NCBI GenBank assembly: GCA_902806565.1
Contig: CADCXA010000007.1
Span: 595,270 to 659,269 of the forward strand
Length of the DNA stretch: 64,000 nucleotides
Direction: 5' to 3'
DNA from: Hypoxylon rubiginosum
Lineage: Eukaryota > Ascomycota > Sordariomycetes > Xylariales > Hypoxylaceae
The notes under the pieces are model-generated. The model was not told the origin of the DNA. It searched no databases and saw only the letters and a program-made list of their open reading frames with translations. This document shows, one piece after another, positions 34,074 to 46,142 of the stretch. Made by a program: the position numbers and the translations under genes. The stretch's first letter is position 1. The number at the start of each line of letters is the position of its first letter.

Positions 34074-34203
34074 GGACGTGTTGCACCCTAACGGGGGACG
34101 GAAGAAAACCTCGAAAACCTCTGCGCCAGTCACCACGGCAGCCCCACGGACCCGGCCCGGGCAGCCATTCTCGCTCACCACGGCGGAGGTGGATTATAAG
34201 TGA
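34074..34203 (+). repeat. Long copy of a dispersed element, related to 21078-21143
   Basis: CTAGGACGTGTTGCACCCTA at the left end and CACGGCGGAGGTGGATTATA at the right, with a GC-rich middle absent from the copy at 21078. Confidence 0.7.
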
Positions 34204-35967
34204 AGTGTATCACGAGTTTAGTAACTGCCCACGCCAATCATCCTTACATGTTTCGCTCTGATTGGAAATTGTAACGTCTTGGTTCCTTTAAACGGGGGCT
34301 ACGCTTGCAGCCTAGTACTGCATGGTATATAGGAGGATCCAAAAGCAGGTTGAGAGGAAAACGTAAGAAAAATAAGGCCAGACGTGGTTGCGGCAGGCAA
34401 GGTGACACTGCGGAAGAGATTGTCGTGGAGCTTTTCCCTCGGGGTCAGGGCCTTGTGGGCAATTCAGCTGAGAGCTACATCTCGATCATAACGTCGCGAG
34501 GATGCGCAGCTAGCCGGGCCCAAGTGGAGCGAGCACCGGCACTGTTGAAACGATACGGGATACTGCTCGAGATGTTCTACGTCCACGCCAAGGGAGCCAT
34601 AGTTAGGAGGCTCCGTAAAGATGAAGAAGCATTGCTGTCATCTGTCCCTCAACCTCTGTATATACTGTAAGGAGAATCGCCACGACGTTCTAAAATAAGC
34701 TCTCGTACCTAGCTATGTGCTTCCTACGATCCGCCTTTGTCACGGTGTGGAAAATGGATAAAGGCCTAATTAGGTACAAGGTGGATTTTGAGTATGTGAA
34801 CTTGATAGTAGGCTGCGTGCTCATTGACGGCGGCCTGTAGCTATTTACGGATTAGTTTTATACGATGTGACTTGAGCGCGTAGTATATCCTATATGATTA
34901 CCAGCCGGGTGAGTCTCATGTGGCGTACAGTCACCTAGAGGATGGGGATAAGTGGCTATATAAGATGAGGTAAGGACGGAGGAAGTGATGATGGTGTGAG
35001 GGCCAAACTGGAGCGACGGCGACAGGAATCGAGTTAAACGATCGACATCACGATCTGGTTCATGAAACACCGATTGTCAGGAGCGTATATGTCGACTAGA
35101 CTCGCCTCGCCTCCCGTCACGAATAGAGAGAGTGCCCATATGCCCTAGAATGCGAGCTGTATGGTTATCGTGACTTCACGTAAAGTCGTGCGGTGCCCAT
35201 TCTGATGCCCCGTCGAAAATTTCGAAAGTAATTTTATTTAATTTTGCCTATCATAATGTCTCGTTATATGAGATTGATAACGTATTCTAAGAATCCAGAC
35301 GAAAGGACAGTCGTGTATCTCGCCGAAAACCAAATTGTCCCATCCGGATAGTGTGGTGGTCAAGAGATGGACCGCTGATGCCCTCGTCCAATTCGCTGCT
35401 GGTCAAACTTGTCGTGGCACGTTATGAAAGGTGTCGCCAATATACTGGCCTTCACTACACTCTAATATCTCTCCCATTAAACCTATCATTCTTGACCCGT
35501 AGACGGTATGCCGATCGGTCCTGGATGCGTACATATCTTGTCTCAAAAATCTAGATTGCCCCTGAGAAGAGTTCAAGAATGGCACCAATGACATGATGGG
35601 CAGTCTCCTAGTAATGTAGCCGGCATGACTACCAGTAGTGACTTCGTGATCGAGAAGCTATTTGAGCGGACCCTACGTTCGGTATGCGGTTTGAATCTAG
35701 CCTAAGAATTTCCAAGATCAGACTACGAACACGGGTCGCTGATATATCCATAACCGCTAGGTCGAGAGACTGACTGCCGCGATACCTGTCAAATAACAAC
35801 GAAAAGATCTCATTGATTCGATTAGAAAGGATTTTCTTCTACGTCAATTAAGATGGTCCGAAGAGAGCCAAAAAAGAATCCGGGCCTTCAGCTTGGAGTG
35901 CTTGTAATAAAATTTGTGCATAGGCCTGGCGGGGATGGTTGCGGCGAAAGCCAACACGGAGAGGGAC

Positions 35968-36180
35968 CGTAACCCGCAACCCGTAACCCGCAACCCGCAT
36001 CGTCGCATCGCCGCACATTGACGAACGCCGATCGAACAGCACCTCGGAGTAAAGCTGACGGATCGTGGGTACAGCGCCGCATCAAGACTTCTCTCCACGT
36101 ATATTTTCTATGGCTAATCAATCTGATGTAGTGTTGGCCACCCCGCCCCGCACCGCCGCACCGCCGCACCTCGACGAACG
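35968..36180 (+). repeat. GC-rich direct repeats
   Basis: Two 14 bp units of GTAACCCGCAACCC at 35968-35998. Then GCCGCACATTGACGAACGCC at about 36010 and GCCGCACCTCGACGAACGAC at about 36164 form a direct repeat about 150 bp apart. Confidence 0.7.
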
Positions 36181-36399
36181 ACCGGTCGAGTGACAGCGAC
36201 ATCGTCCTAAGATCTCCTTGCCTTGATTCGTGTATCGTCTCGCCCGTCAAACGTAGCCAACCATCCAATCCAACCATCCAATGCGTATCACGTCCTGTTC
36301 AATACCACATACAAATAACCAAGAGTTGCTAGGGGTCCTGCAAGACAGGGCGAATCTTCGTGGCGATGCTGCTGGATTGGATCTTGCGCTGTAAGTTTT

Positions 36400-36740
36400 G
36401 CATTTCTGTGCTCGCTTGCTGCTTTTCCTTCGCTGTCTGTTCTTTCGCTGCCTTTTCATTCGCTGTCTTTTCGCTCGCTGTCTTTTCGCTTCGCCACTTT
36501 GATGCGCTGAGGATCTTGAGGATCTTGAGGATCTTGAAGCGAGGTCATTATTTTTGCTCTCGGCATTCTACGCAACAGCTTTTCTTGACTCGCATTTCGC
36601 TCTTCACGTTTCACTTTTGAGGTTTCGCTCTTGATGTCTCGACGTATTACCCTTGATGTCGAGCTTTTGACTCATCATTCTCCATTCATTGCTCTGACGT
36701 TTCGCTCAACGTTTCGCTCAATGTTTCGCGCTTGACGCAT
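36400..36740 (+). repeat. Low-complexity tandem repeats (TTCGCTGTCTTTTCGCTC type)
   Basis: Units of TTCGCTGTCTTTTCGCT (36425-36495), GAGGATCTTGAG repeated three times (36512-36540) and GTTTCGCTCAAC-type units (36690-36735). Confidence 0.75.
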
Positions 36741-37099
36741 CTCGTAGCCGGTATTAGTGTACCAAGGTGCTGATAGCTGCTATGGCTTTCTGTTCCATGT
36801 TCATACGTGCTGATGTTGATTTCTTGCTGCTGGTCGACACCCCGCACGACGAATTGAGCCCCTGGACTTGACGCTCCAGCATTCTTGTTCAAGACTCACG
36901 ACCGCCCAATTGACCAACGTCTCCATTCCTTTCCACCCATCTTCTAGAGCCCACAGTTCGGGATGGCCCTAGACAAGCGTCCAGGTGCCCTCTACGCGTT
37001 CAATTGCCTTCCAGAAAGTTCAGCAGTTGTCGCTAGTTCTTGTCGAGACATTAGCATCCGCGGACAGTTTGGCTGTCAATCGACTCCTGGGGCCCGGAC

Positions 37100-37600
37100 T
37101 TACTCGCGCACTCGAGCTAGTGGTTCAAAGGAGGCGCGGAAATCCGGGCGACGGGGCACTCCAAGTCTGGTTACTCGATGACTGTTTTCTGCAAGCTCTC
37201 CGTTGCGCATCATGAAATCCCATTCCCGTATATGCGTCAGACCTCCAGGGTTGCACTTAGCAGCTCGTCCGGGCCTATGCGTGGCCTCGAGGGCCAGCCG
37301 GACGTTGCCGTCGCCTTTCGCAAGGCAGTATGCCACCGTAGCAGCGTCTTCTAGCCCCTGTGATGCGCCCTGCCCGGCGGTAGGCAGGTTAGCGTGGGCG
37401 GCGTCGCCGATCGGGATGGTTCTGCCGCCCTTGCACTTCAACTTTCGTACATCTTGTCCATTGACAAGCCTTACACCTGGTAGCTTCAATTCGTTCAAGT
37501 ATTCCCTCTCGTTTCTTGATTGCGCAGTGACAATTGGCCCATCGGCGAACCATTGCTTTCGTTGATTCTGTCTGTTGTTTTCTTTTTATCGTCTCTAGAC
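37100..37600 (-). pseudogene. Flavin-dependent monooxygenase (salicylate-hydroxylase type) C-terminal fragment
   Basis: The minus frame reads QRKQWFADGPIVTAQSRNER, EYLNELKLPGVRLVNGQDV, then GGRTIPIGDAAHANLPTAGQ and GASQGLEDAATVAYCLAKGD. GDAAHAxLPxxGQGxxQGLEDA is the second FAD/NADP contact motif of class A flavin monooxygenases. The N-terminal GxGxxG fold is missing. Upstream the same frame meets TAA and TAG codons (37580-37650), where VYYGVAT-like text can still be read. No intact start exists. Confidence 0.72.
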
Positions 37601-37710
37601 TTGGCGCGGCGCCCCAAATTATGTCGCAACCCCATAATAAACACGACCTCTGATTCGCTGTTCAGCGCCAGCGGCCAGTAGCCGGAAGTGCACCGAGACC
37701 GAGTTCTCAA

Positions 37711-40333
37711 TAGGCGCTAGGCAAGTGACGCGTCTCATTTACCGGCCCACACCAGCCTGGCTCTCCCATACCGCTCAACTTGGCCAGCTTGCCTCCCGAT
37801 TTTCCTCACGTCTGTAATCCCACCACCGTAGTCGTACGTCTAGGGGTTTAGCAATTATCCAAGGCTGCGTAGTTTAATCGCCCACCGTTGTCAAGTGAGA
37901 GCTTAGGCATTGGCCACACCCCGAAGAAGCGCTGATTGATAGACTGACAGCTAGTTTGAGCCTCGGGTAGGTAGCGGCAAGGAACTAGCTACCTCTACTC
38001 CATTGCTGTGTCCCTCCAATGTGCTGTCGACGAGGAGGCGATCGTGTCATGCATTTGCCAAAGCCATGGGAGGTAACTTGTCAAGCGACCAAAATCACCA
38101 CTTTTGTCTGGCCGCTGCAGCGCTGCGTTGCTAACCCACGCGTTCCCTCTCCCCCTTTTCCATTATCCTTTCTTTCGTTAGAATGCCCAATGGATACGGC
38201 GGAGTAATGCGTGGATCTGTCTGGCTGTGTGCTATGTCCTGATCCCGACCGACCACGACCACCATGTCTTTGAGACGAACGCGTTCATCATTGCGTTACG
38301 ATTCTCGGAAAGTCACTGGCCTCCTGTACCGAGTCAGTCAAGCAGCGAGGACTAGAAACCAGGATCCCATAGACTGAGGTAAGTTCGCAGCCCCAGGAGC
38401 ATTTCCGCAAACCATCCACGCAAATCAGCCATCAGTGCCATGGCTTCCCGAAGCCGGAATGCTACACGTCTACCCCCTTGCTAGCTCATTCGCTTCGTTC
38501 TCACTCAGCTCCTTGCGCCAGAGGCATACCTCTGAGTCCGAGGTACCCGATGCCTTGCTTTGGTCACGTCAATTGCGAAGATGGTCAAAGCACCACCTGT
38601 TTACTTCCGTTCCGATACTCGGAACCCATTGGCTTTAAAGTGCTATCGTGACGTAGCTGGTGATCCCTAGTGGGCTGCAAACCCGGAGTGCACGGTGGAC
38701 GACGACGTACCCGTTCGAGAACCATCGGCATCTACGTTTTCTTCTATTCTCTCCTTGACACGTACAGCTTAATGTTCCTTTGATATGGAGTCTAGTCTAT
38801 TGTAGAAGATGACCTCAAGCCAAGAGCGAAAGGGATGCGTTCTATTCATTTACCATATCCTCTATTTGTTCGCCTATGTGATGTTGTCACCAGTCATCCA
38901 AATCCTCTCCCCGGCCTTCCTAGCCTTCCTAGCCTTCCCAAGACTCCCATACCCGTTTCCATCAACTTTCACAGTGGATTCCAGAGAGGGACAGCCAACA
39001 AGTGGCCTCCAAGGGGGTGCTCGTACAATTGAAGCCGAAGGTAGGGAGTTGACCCCTGAAGTACCTGCTGTTGTCTTGGGAATCACCGGTCGCTGCGGAA
39101 TAACAGAGATATCAGTCCCGGTATCTATACGAACGTGTCAGCGTAAAAGCTAAGTAGAAATATGCCCAGGTTCAACTTCGGGACGGTTACTTTGCTCGAT
39201 CAGCCCATGCACTATCGATATGCCTGTAGCATGAGCTACGTAGTGAGGAATAGGAGGCGGTAAAAGAATGCAACATGCATTGCTGATTAGATATATATGA
39301 GACTAGCTTGCCACACTCATGATATGCAACCTCTCCTCTGTGCCCATTTCAACTTTTACGCGAAATACACGAGATGTACAAGTAGCATGGTATTAGAGCT
39401 AGATCTTACGCACGGCGAGCGTAGCAGTTCAGCGTTCGTCAGGTCGTGTAGTTACTGAACGCTGTAAGAGCCGGAACGCTCGAGAAGCTGACATTCACGT
39501 AGAGCATCGCATGCATCTGATGAACAGCTACTATCCGCATAAGGGCTCCCCGAGGCGACCTTGCGTTATATAACTTCATTGGCCTAACCAACGCCCCGTT
39601 CATGATCGAGAGTACGACCACATCCTTATATAAATATATCCACCAACCGTAGACGCACTCACCAACGCCCCAGCCCCCGTTGGTCAGGTTCCTACGCATC
39701 GACGAAAACGTCACCGCCAATGCTTCTACATGACCCTTTCAGTCTGAGAACGCAAGTCACATCTATACTTGGACGGCGTGAAGTGCCACGTGAATATCTG
39801 CACCGTCAACCTTCATCGGCGTCCAGTATAGACGGGCTTCTTTGACTTAATCTAACCTAGTGTAATCTGATCGGATTCTGTTTAGCCCCCTGGGAAACCA
39901 AACATTATATCTCAGGGTCTGTCCACTTGGCATACTTAGTTAGGCGCATGGTATCATCCTCTAGGATACGGTTCTCGACTTGTCGATGACGAAAAGAATC
40001 CAAAATTACCAAAGACTTTCCAATCTTTTTTTTTTGATAATAAGGAGAGTGTCAGTATTTACCTAGGTACTCAAGGTGGTTGGGGCTGGGCACCAGACGA
40101 TCCAATGCATGCAGATACCTAACAAGTCCTCGTAACTGAGCACCTCGTTATCGTGTACGCATAGCTACCTCTACTTATTTACCAAGACGAGCTCCGTACA
40201 ATCTGCGTATACGACCAAGACTCAGGTCAAGGCATCTCAGAAATCATATACCAGTGCGTATGTTTGCTCGTATTGGACGAAACCCGTGCCAAACACTTCT
40301 CTAGAGGCACCCTTAATATCCAAGGTGCATTCT
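37711..40333. other. Intergenic, no gene recognised
   Basis: Frame 38809-39153 (114 residues, one hydrophobic segment near its start) and minus frame 39439-39720 are open but unrecognised. AGCCTTCCT is repeated at about 38917-38938. A repeat copy is at 38283-38346, and a T9 run is near 40026. Confidence 0.4.
38283..38346 (+). repeat. Duplicated segment, related to 61552-61615
   Basis: GCGTTACGATTCTCGGAAAG, CACTGGCCTCC and CCGAGTCAGTCAAGC match GTACGTTACGATTTTCGGAA, GCACTGGCCTGC and CCGAGTCAGTCAAGC at 61552-61615, inside the TIR-bounded element. Confidence 0.75.
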
Positions 40334-40552
40334 TTATATCGTTACCACACCTCGGTACATACGGTCTATCTGAGCGACCTCATGGTTGCGCTTGGTGGTG
40401 TCGTCCTGATTGATGCACAAGGCATCGACTCGTAGCGGTAAGTTGTGGGCATCGAATGCTGGTACATCACGCCCTCGAGATGACCCAGAGCTGTTTTCAG
40501 GTTTCGTCTTGCTCGGGCCGACTGACAATTTTATATGCTTCCACTTTGCCAC
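40334..40552 (-). pseudogene. HET (heterokaryon incompatibility) domain fragment
   Basis: The frame contains LPLRVDALCINQDDTTKRNH and EVAQIDRMYRGV, the central HET motif (LWIDALCINQxD ... Q...M..IY). The upstream YEALSYxWG motif is not intact and the frame ends just after the block. HET proteins trigger cell death on fusion of unlike hyphae and often sit in subtelomeres as decayed copies. Confidence 0.65.
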
Positions 40553-41004
40553 TTCATACGTAAGAATGCAATTGATCTAGGAATTATTGCCTACATTCGA
40601 ATAGTTAGATGGGTTAGTAGGGGATAGCTTGGTAACCGCAGTGGACGGCGAATGCTTACATCTGCCTGTGAACGGGAAGGTTACAACTCGTGTCACGGAT
40701 GTTGGGATAAGAGTGAGGCTCTCCGGTAAAAGGGTTATTGCCTCCATTCTCGGCCTCGAACGCTTGCCTCGCCATCTTTCAATTCAAGATGCGTAAGCCC
40801 GGAGCCCTTTGGATATCGGTCATCCAGACGAAAGCCATTCTTACTATCCTTGGTGTGGCCGTCCTCGTTAGCATTATTCCGTTATGCAATGTATGGGTTG
40901 TACTTGGCCGACTTAAATTGCGTCCATCGCAGCTACGGCTGACTATATTTCACGATATCAAAAAAAAGATACAAGTCCCGTGTATATAGAGGAGGTAAGG
41001 ATAA

Positions 41005-41085
41005 AGGGATACATACACCAACAGGCCTGGCTCCCAATCTATCCCTTCCTTAAAACCATCAAGCCCGTAACCCCTATCTAGGCCA
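41005..41085 (+). repeat. Dispersed repeat, related to 17715-17805
   Basis: CAACAGGCCTGGCTCCCAAT, CCCTTCCTTAAAACCATCA and GTAACCCCTATCTAGGCC, in the same order as at 17715. Confidence 0.5.
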
Positions 41086-41637
41086 TGGGTATCTCGCAAC
41101 TCCTATCCAGGCCTTGAGGGAGACCAATATGTCTATGGCTGTACCCGGGTGGTAGAGACTAAGGTCCTGACAGAAGCAATGTAATTTAAATCAGTGTGGT
41201 GTCGCGAAGGGAGGCCGGGCGGACCAGTGTGAAACAGTGAAAGCTGGATACTTTGCGAACTTGAGAGTAAGGGGAAGGTCTAGAAGTACCGCAGACGGGA
41301 AATCAGATGTCCAAGCTTAGCTCAAAGACCCGGGACGACGCTCTCTTCATACTCTAACATCAATTACTGCCCAGTCTACAGCTCCGTGTCGGCGAAGAGG
41401 CCACAGGAAAGCTGTACCCGTTGACGGTAATACGACTGGAAGTATTTAAATTGTTTAACACGTATCCACCCCATGTAAGCTAGGACAGACACTCACAGTC
41501 GAGGAGAACACCCTAATAGCTAGAATGATTACACCGCAAACACTCGAGCCACCGCTCAACCAAGGAGTGACAGCGGTAACGTCTCTCGACCACACCAATC
41601 AATCACCAACAGTCAAGCACCCGAGCCTGAATCACAG

Positions 41638-41844
41638 ATGAATCCCATTGTGCTACAGAATGCCAATTTAGTTTCGCCCTTTTCAACCGATGCCGTCAAT
41701 GAAATGATGAAGAAGAACATTACGAAGTCAGAAGGCAAGATTCTGCAGGCAGCGGAACGAGGCTATGAGGGGATGGACCTTGCTGACATGGACGCGCGCG
41801 ACCAGCATCTCTCTGGCCATGTCGAGGACAGACAGGTTAGTTGA
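41638..41844 (+). CDS. Possible exon, hypothetical protein
   Basis: The frame is open from about 41524. From ATG 41638 it reads LVSPFSTDAVNEMMKKNITK, SEGKILQAAERGYEGMDLAD and MDARDQHLSGHVEDRQ. The peptide is helical and protein-like but unrecognised. A GTTAGT donor at its end suggests further exons, and a frame at 41765-41968 is open downstream, but no convincing splice joins them. Confidence 0.3.
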   Translation: MNPIVLQNANLVSPFSTDAVNEMMKKNITKSEGKILQAAERGYEGMDLADMDARDQHLSGHVEDRQVS

Positions 41845-43470
41845 GACTACACCGAGATCCGGGTTTTTTGACGGCGGAGAAGCGCACCTGGACATTCAGA
41901 CATTCTACCCGGTGGGTTACGTTTGCTACAGAGTTGGCGCCTATCTGGAGTCTAGATATGAGGGCTAAAATATTAAACACGCGAAACGCGTAGGATATCC
42001 ATCTCCCTCGTCATGCTACTCTACTCAAACGTCTCTGACATGACCCGTGCAGAGGTTGAAATGGGCCACAATGGCCTCGAGGTCGCGCGTTGCGTATGTG
42101 AATTAGCGGGCGGGGTGGGAAAAGGGGGAGTGGGTGGGGGAGACGTGAGCCACAGATGAGTCTGGATTTTCAAAGGCTCTGATTGGCTAGCCACACTTAA
42201 GCGCACGTCCTTTGAATTCTTTGTAGAATCAATTGATTTCTGCCGATACGAGGTAAAAACTTTTATAATTGGCATCATTTGATAGAGCTCGCTTCACATG
42301 ACCTCTTGACACTTGTTGCATCATATCCAGACAGAATTTGATAGAGCCGTAAAAGAAAAAGTCGCGAGCTGTTGCCGTGACTTGTGGAGGGGCGTCACAT
42401 GATAAATAACCCCAAGATCTCCACGCCTAGCTGAGGCGTGCGCTGTATGACGGTGGGCGCATATTGGAACCCCGCACTAGTGGACAAGCGGGCAGGCGGG
42501 TCGGTCCGCACGACTAATTGTCAATAGCTGCAATGGCTAATTCTACCAATTAGCAGCATTCCTGGCTGGATAATTCAATCAATATTGATATTTGCAACTT
42601 GAAACATACATCATTAAATAGAGCAAAAAAAGACGAAAATACGAGTACAAGTTACACCTATATCAGATGCGCGGTCTCAATAGAATTTTAAGCTGAATAT
42701 ACGGCCTCCGGTCGCGAACAAGGGCTTTCACGTGACCACCTTCGCGGTCGCAAGACGTTCCAGCAATATACGAAGACTCGAATGACTTCACAACCAGGGT
42801 GCGCACCGAGTCGAGACCTAAATCATTCGAAAGGGATCAATTAAGCGAAACTTTTGAGCCAGGTTTCACGCTTTAAGTATACAAGATGCGTTACATATAC
42901 TGAGTTAAGTGGTGAGATACCCATAGAATGGCCTGGAATTTAACGTCGAAAATACGCTAGCTAGCGAGCGATACAGCGCAAGAGGCTTCTGGGGCGACTT
43001 AGCGAACCCCTTCGCACTAACAGGCCACCTGTCGGGGCCCAATGGTCAGAATTACACAGCACACTCGATGTAGAATGCGAACGCTCAAGTAAAGCACCTC
43101 ATTAGAAAGTCCATTTGAAAGCGACAAAAATGATATAAGTTTCACTCTAGTCAGATACGTGGCTGTCTTGGAATCAATTGGATGGATTAGGAGCCGATTC
43201 GCGTGCTGGCTCCCTTGACTACAACTTCGAATGAGTATTTCAAACAAAATTCAGCTTGGGACCTATATCACCAGAAAGACCTCAATTAAGTTAAAGTTTT
43301 GATATGTGTTCTAATTAATACAGTAAAGCCTTGCATCATCCTTGGGAGGCTTCCCCTCCAGGCACTTGTGTACTCTCACCATGCGTCGATGAAGTTCATA
43401 CCTCCCGAGCATAGCGGGCTCATCCGTACGGACGTCCTCGGAAACAAGGCGCGGTTAGGAAGGAGTCGTT
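41845..43470. other. Intergenic, no gene recognised
   Basis: Slightly AT-rich in places. TTTGATAGAGC words at 42275 and 42340 echo one at 27290. No coding or RNA feature could be supported. Confidence 0.4.
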
Positions 43471-43477
43471 GGGGAGT

Positions 43478-43576
43478 CAAGGAGTCGAGGAGTCGAGGAG
43501 TCGAGGAGTCGAGGAGTCGAGGAGTCAAAGAGTCAAAGAGTCAAAGAGTCGAGGAGTCGAGGAGTCGAGGAGTCGT
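43478..43576 (+). repeat. Minisatellite GAGTCGAG
   Basis: About ten copies of GGAGTCGA and AGAGTCAA 8-9 bp units. It overlaps the 3' end of the minus-strand gene model at 43541, which it would extend with an RLLDSST-like tail. Confidence 0.9.
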
Positions 43577-44264
43577 GAGCTGGTCGATGGAGCGGGACGG
43601 CGGAGGCAGCGACAGGTTAAAGTTGGCACCGATCAACGCAGTATCCTCAACCCATCTCCCAAGCTCCATCTCAGGCAGGTCGCCGATTGAGTGCGCGATC
43701 TGCGATCCGACAGACACATTCCGAGCGGCTAAAAATTCGCGGAGGAAGATCGACGTAGAGTCAAGAACGCAGTGCCGAAATTTGCAAGGTTTCGCCGGGT
43801 GGATGTCGCACGTCTCGGGGATCTCTTGGTGAGCGACGACCATGGCCTTAACAGCGTTGACGCATCGCCGACGGTCCAGGTTGACAGTCTTCTCCTCCAG
43901 AACGATGTGATGAATGTTTCGACAGGTTGGCTGGTGACATAAGTGCGAGCACTAATAATGCCTGACTGTGTCGGGCGCGAAACGTCAGAGGCAAGAAAAC
44001 GCGAGCGAACTTGACACTTGCAAGATTGAGGGGAGCGAGACTGAAGGGATTGAGATCCGAGGAGCAGGACTGAAGGGATTGAGATTCGAGGAACGGGACT
44101 GAAGGGAGCAAGACTGAAGGGGGCACGATTGAGGGGAGCATGGCTGAAGGGATTGGGATTCGAGGAGCGGGACTGAAGGGATTGAGATCCGAGGAGCACG
44201 ATTGAAGGAAGAAACACAGGAGACATCTACAACTTACTGTCCAAGCTTCAACAACGTCGCTGTG
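43541..44264 (-). CDS. Putative gene with a minisatellite-filled intron
   Basis: A downstream exon (43951-43541) reads CSHLCHQPTCRNIHHIVLEE, KTVNLDRRRCVNAVKAMVVA, HQEIPETCDIHPAKPCKFRH and CVLDSTSIFLREFLAA, strongly protein-like with paired Cys/His that might bind zinc. It is preceded by ATTATTAG acting as acceptor. Upstream, VFHSDVVEAWT ends at a perfect donor (ACA/GTAAGT near 44231), and joining keeps frame. The roughly 280 bp intron is largely minisatellite (44028-44215). Further upstream the frame meets two TAGs, so the 5' end is unknown and the gene may be decayed. Family not recognised. Confidence 0.4.
44028..44215 (+). repeat. Minisatellite (GACTGAAGGGATTGAGAT unit)
   Basis: About seven imperfect units of GACTGAAGGGATTGAGATCC-type sequence interleaved with GAGGAGCAG, lying inside the predicted intron. 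Confidence 0.85.
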
Positions 44265-45559
44265 GAACACGGTCTATTCTACAGGATTGCAGATTGCTGA
44301 CAGTGTTGAGCCGTTCGAAAATTCTTCAACAGAGGAGGGTACCTATGGACGTGAGAAGACGCTGGATGGATTGGAGAATGAGGTAGCTGTCGACAAGCTG
44401 GATTGAGCACTGTCTGCTGCAGACCCGACGTCGAAGAATCGCTGGGAAAATCGAAGGCATACAGGATGGGACGGCTAGCAGTCGAGCTGTCGGGATTGCC
44501 AGGTGAACTAAGGAAACTTGAGGGCTCCGACAAGAGAAGATGAAATGAAGCGGATGCTGACCTCAGAGTGCTGGTAGGAAATGGAAGACTGGTAAGAAGA
44601 GAGGAGAGTGGCGAGTGGTGAGAGGAGAGAAGAGAGAAGAAGAGAGACGAGCAGCGAGAAAAGGGTTTTTGGGGGATGCTCGGGGATCTGGGTGGAAAAG
44701 AGAAGTGGGACAATTCGCAGGTCAGCGAGGGGAGGAAGGTAACTCGTGCGTCTTCTGATACACACCAGTATGCTGCTTCCGAGTATCTCGATACCTGCGA
44801 TAATGCTGTCAAGCCCTCCTATTTTAAAGTACCCCGGGATACGCCAAGACCGCTTAGTCCATCGTCCGATGCCCCTCGCCCCTGAGGTCGCGACTTCACT
44901 TCTCACCGCGGGGCATCGAGTTTAGTGAGTCATGGAGCATGGAGCATGGAGCAGGGGATGGAGGGCCACTGGCAATTGGACTTGAATGACGTCGGAAGGC
45001 TAGGTGGTGATGCACGTATGGGTGAAGCCTAACCTGAATGGCGAGTTCAAAATGGACAAGTCTCGACGTTTTGCCATGTCGGAACGAGTTGATTCGGCAT
45101 GGAATTGATAGAGTCAATTGATTCGGGGCAGGTTTGGTAGTGGCGCGATTAAAATGATTGCACTTGGTTGCGTGAGAGAAAGGGGGCAAAAATGAAGAGG
45201 AAAAGGGGACACGGAGATGGAGAGTAGATGAACAGCAAACGGGAATAGGGGCAATTGAATGGACATCGGAATGGGCATCGGAATCTCCAGCTCGTTCTCG
45301 TACCGCGAAGAATCAAGGCGTCGCTCGTAGGCGGCAATGTGAAATGGCTGTTGGATCGCATCTCGTGAAATGACTAGCAACGATAAAAGGACAGACCATA
45401 CTAGAATAAAAACGAGGAAAGCCGCAGCGCACGGAATTCTTCCCGGTGATATCAATCAAATTGAATCGGGGATCGGGCGGAGAAGAGTCGAGCGGTCCCG
45501 GGGATTTGGAACCGGCGGTGTCACGAAAACACCAAGCGCCGCATCGCGGACGAGTATTT
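44265..45559. other. Low-complexity intergenic stretch
   Basis: The overlapping minus frames at 44279-44906 are Ser/Leu/Pro-rich translations of a purine-rich strand (GAGAGGAGAGAAGAG at about 44620-44650). CATGGAG is tandemly repeated at 44933-44952. No gene is supported. Confidence 0.45.
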
Positions 45560-45659
45560 GACCCCTGATTTCTCTTGCGATCAATTGGATTGGGTCTATT
45601 ATGAGCCTGTTGACCATCTGCTAGCCAAGGCTCTTACCTGCGGCTCTTTCATGCGGCTC

Positions 45660-45960
45660 TTACGTAGGGCTCCCGTACTGTCAATGGGTCCATTCCAAAG
45701 GGTTGGGTCCAGGGCTCTTACGTGGGCTCTTATATTGCCAATGGATCCATTCCAAACGGTCGGAACTAATGGCTCTTGGGTACAGCTCTCGAGTACGCCT
45801 CTCGAGTACGGCTCTTGGGTACGGCTCTTGGGTACGGCTCTTGGGTACGGCTCTTGGGTACGGCTCCCGTATTGCCAATGGGACCATTCCGAAGGGTTGG
45901 CCCGAGGGCTCCTGAATTGCAAATGGAACCATTCTGAAAGCTCGGAAATAACAAGAAGCT
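45660..45960 (+). repeat. Two interleaved repeats
   Basis: A 15 bp unit GGCTCTTGGGTACGG is repeated about five times (45770-45865). A separate unit GCCAATGGGACCATTCCGAA (about 27 bp with flanks) occurs four times, near 45677, 45736, 45873 and 45917. The two sets alternate. The open frames on both strands here are translations of the repeats. Confidence 0.85.
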
Positions 45961-46069
45961 GCCGGTATCTAGGTGCATGTTACCAACGACGTGCGCTCGG
46001 TATTCTTTCTTCATTAGCTGGGTTTCCTGCCTACGTCCGCGCAGCACAACATGTTTCTGGCCAGCATGC

Positions 46070-46142
46070 TCCTATTCGGCACGTTTCTGATCAGCACGCT
46101 TCTGATCAGCACGCTTTCGATCAGCACGCCTCCGATTAGCAC
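46070..46142 (+). repeat. 15 bp tandem repeat TTCTGATCAGCACGC
   Basis: Five or so imperfect copies containing the TGATCA palindrome. Confidence 0.85.

Larger units (their letters stand above)
34204..37099. other. Gene-poor, repeat-rich region
   Basis: The frame 34305-34670 (121 residues) is basic and helical-looking (QVERAPALLKRYGILLEMFY) but matches nothing I know. The other frames are shorter. The stretch from 35960 to 36740 is dominated by short repeats, listed separately. Confidence 0.4.

Noticed and set aside
44279..44906. 177- and 132-codon minus-strand frames
   Set aside because: Translation of a purine/pyrimidine-biased low-complexity tract; two frames are equally open.
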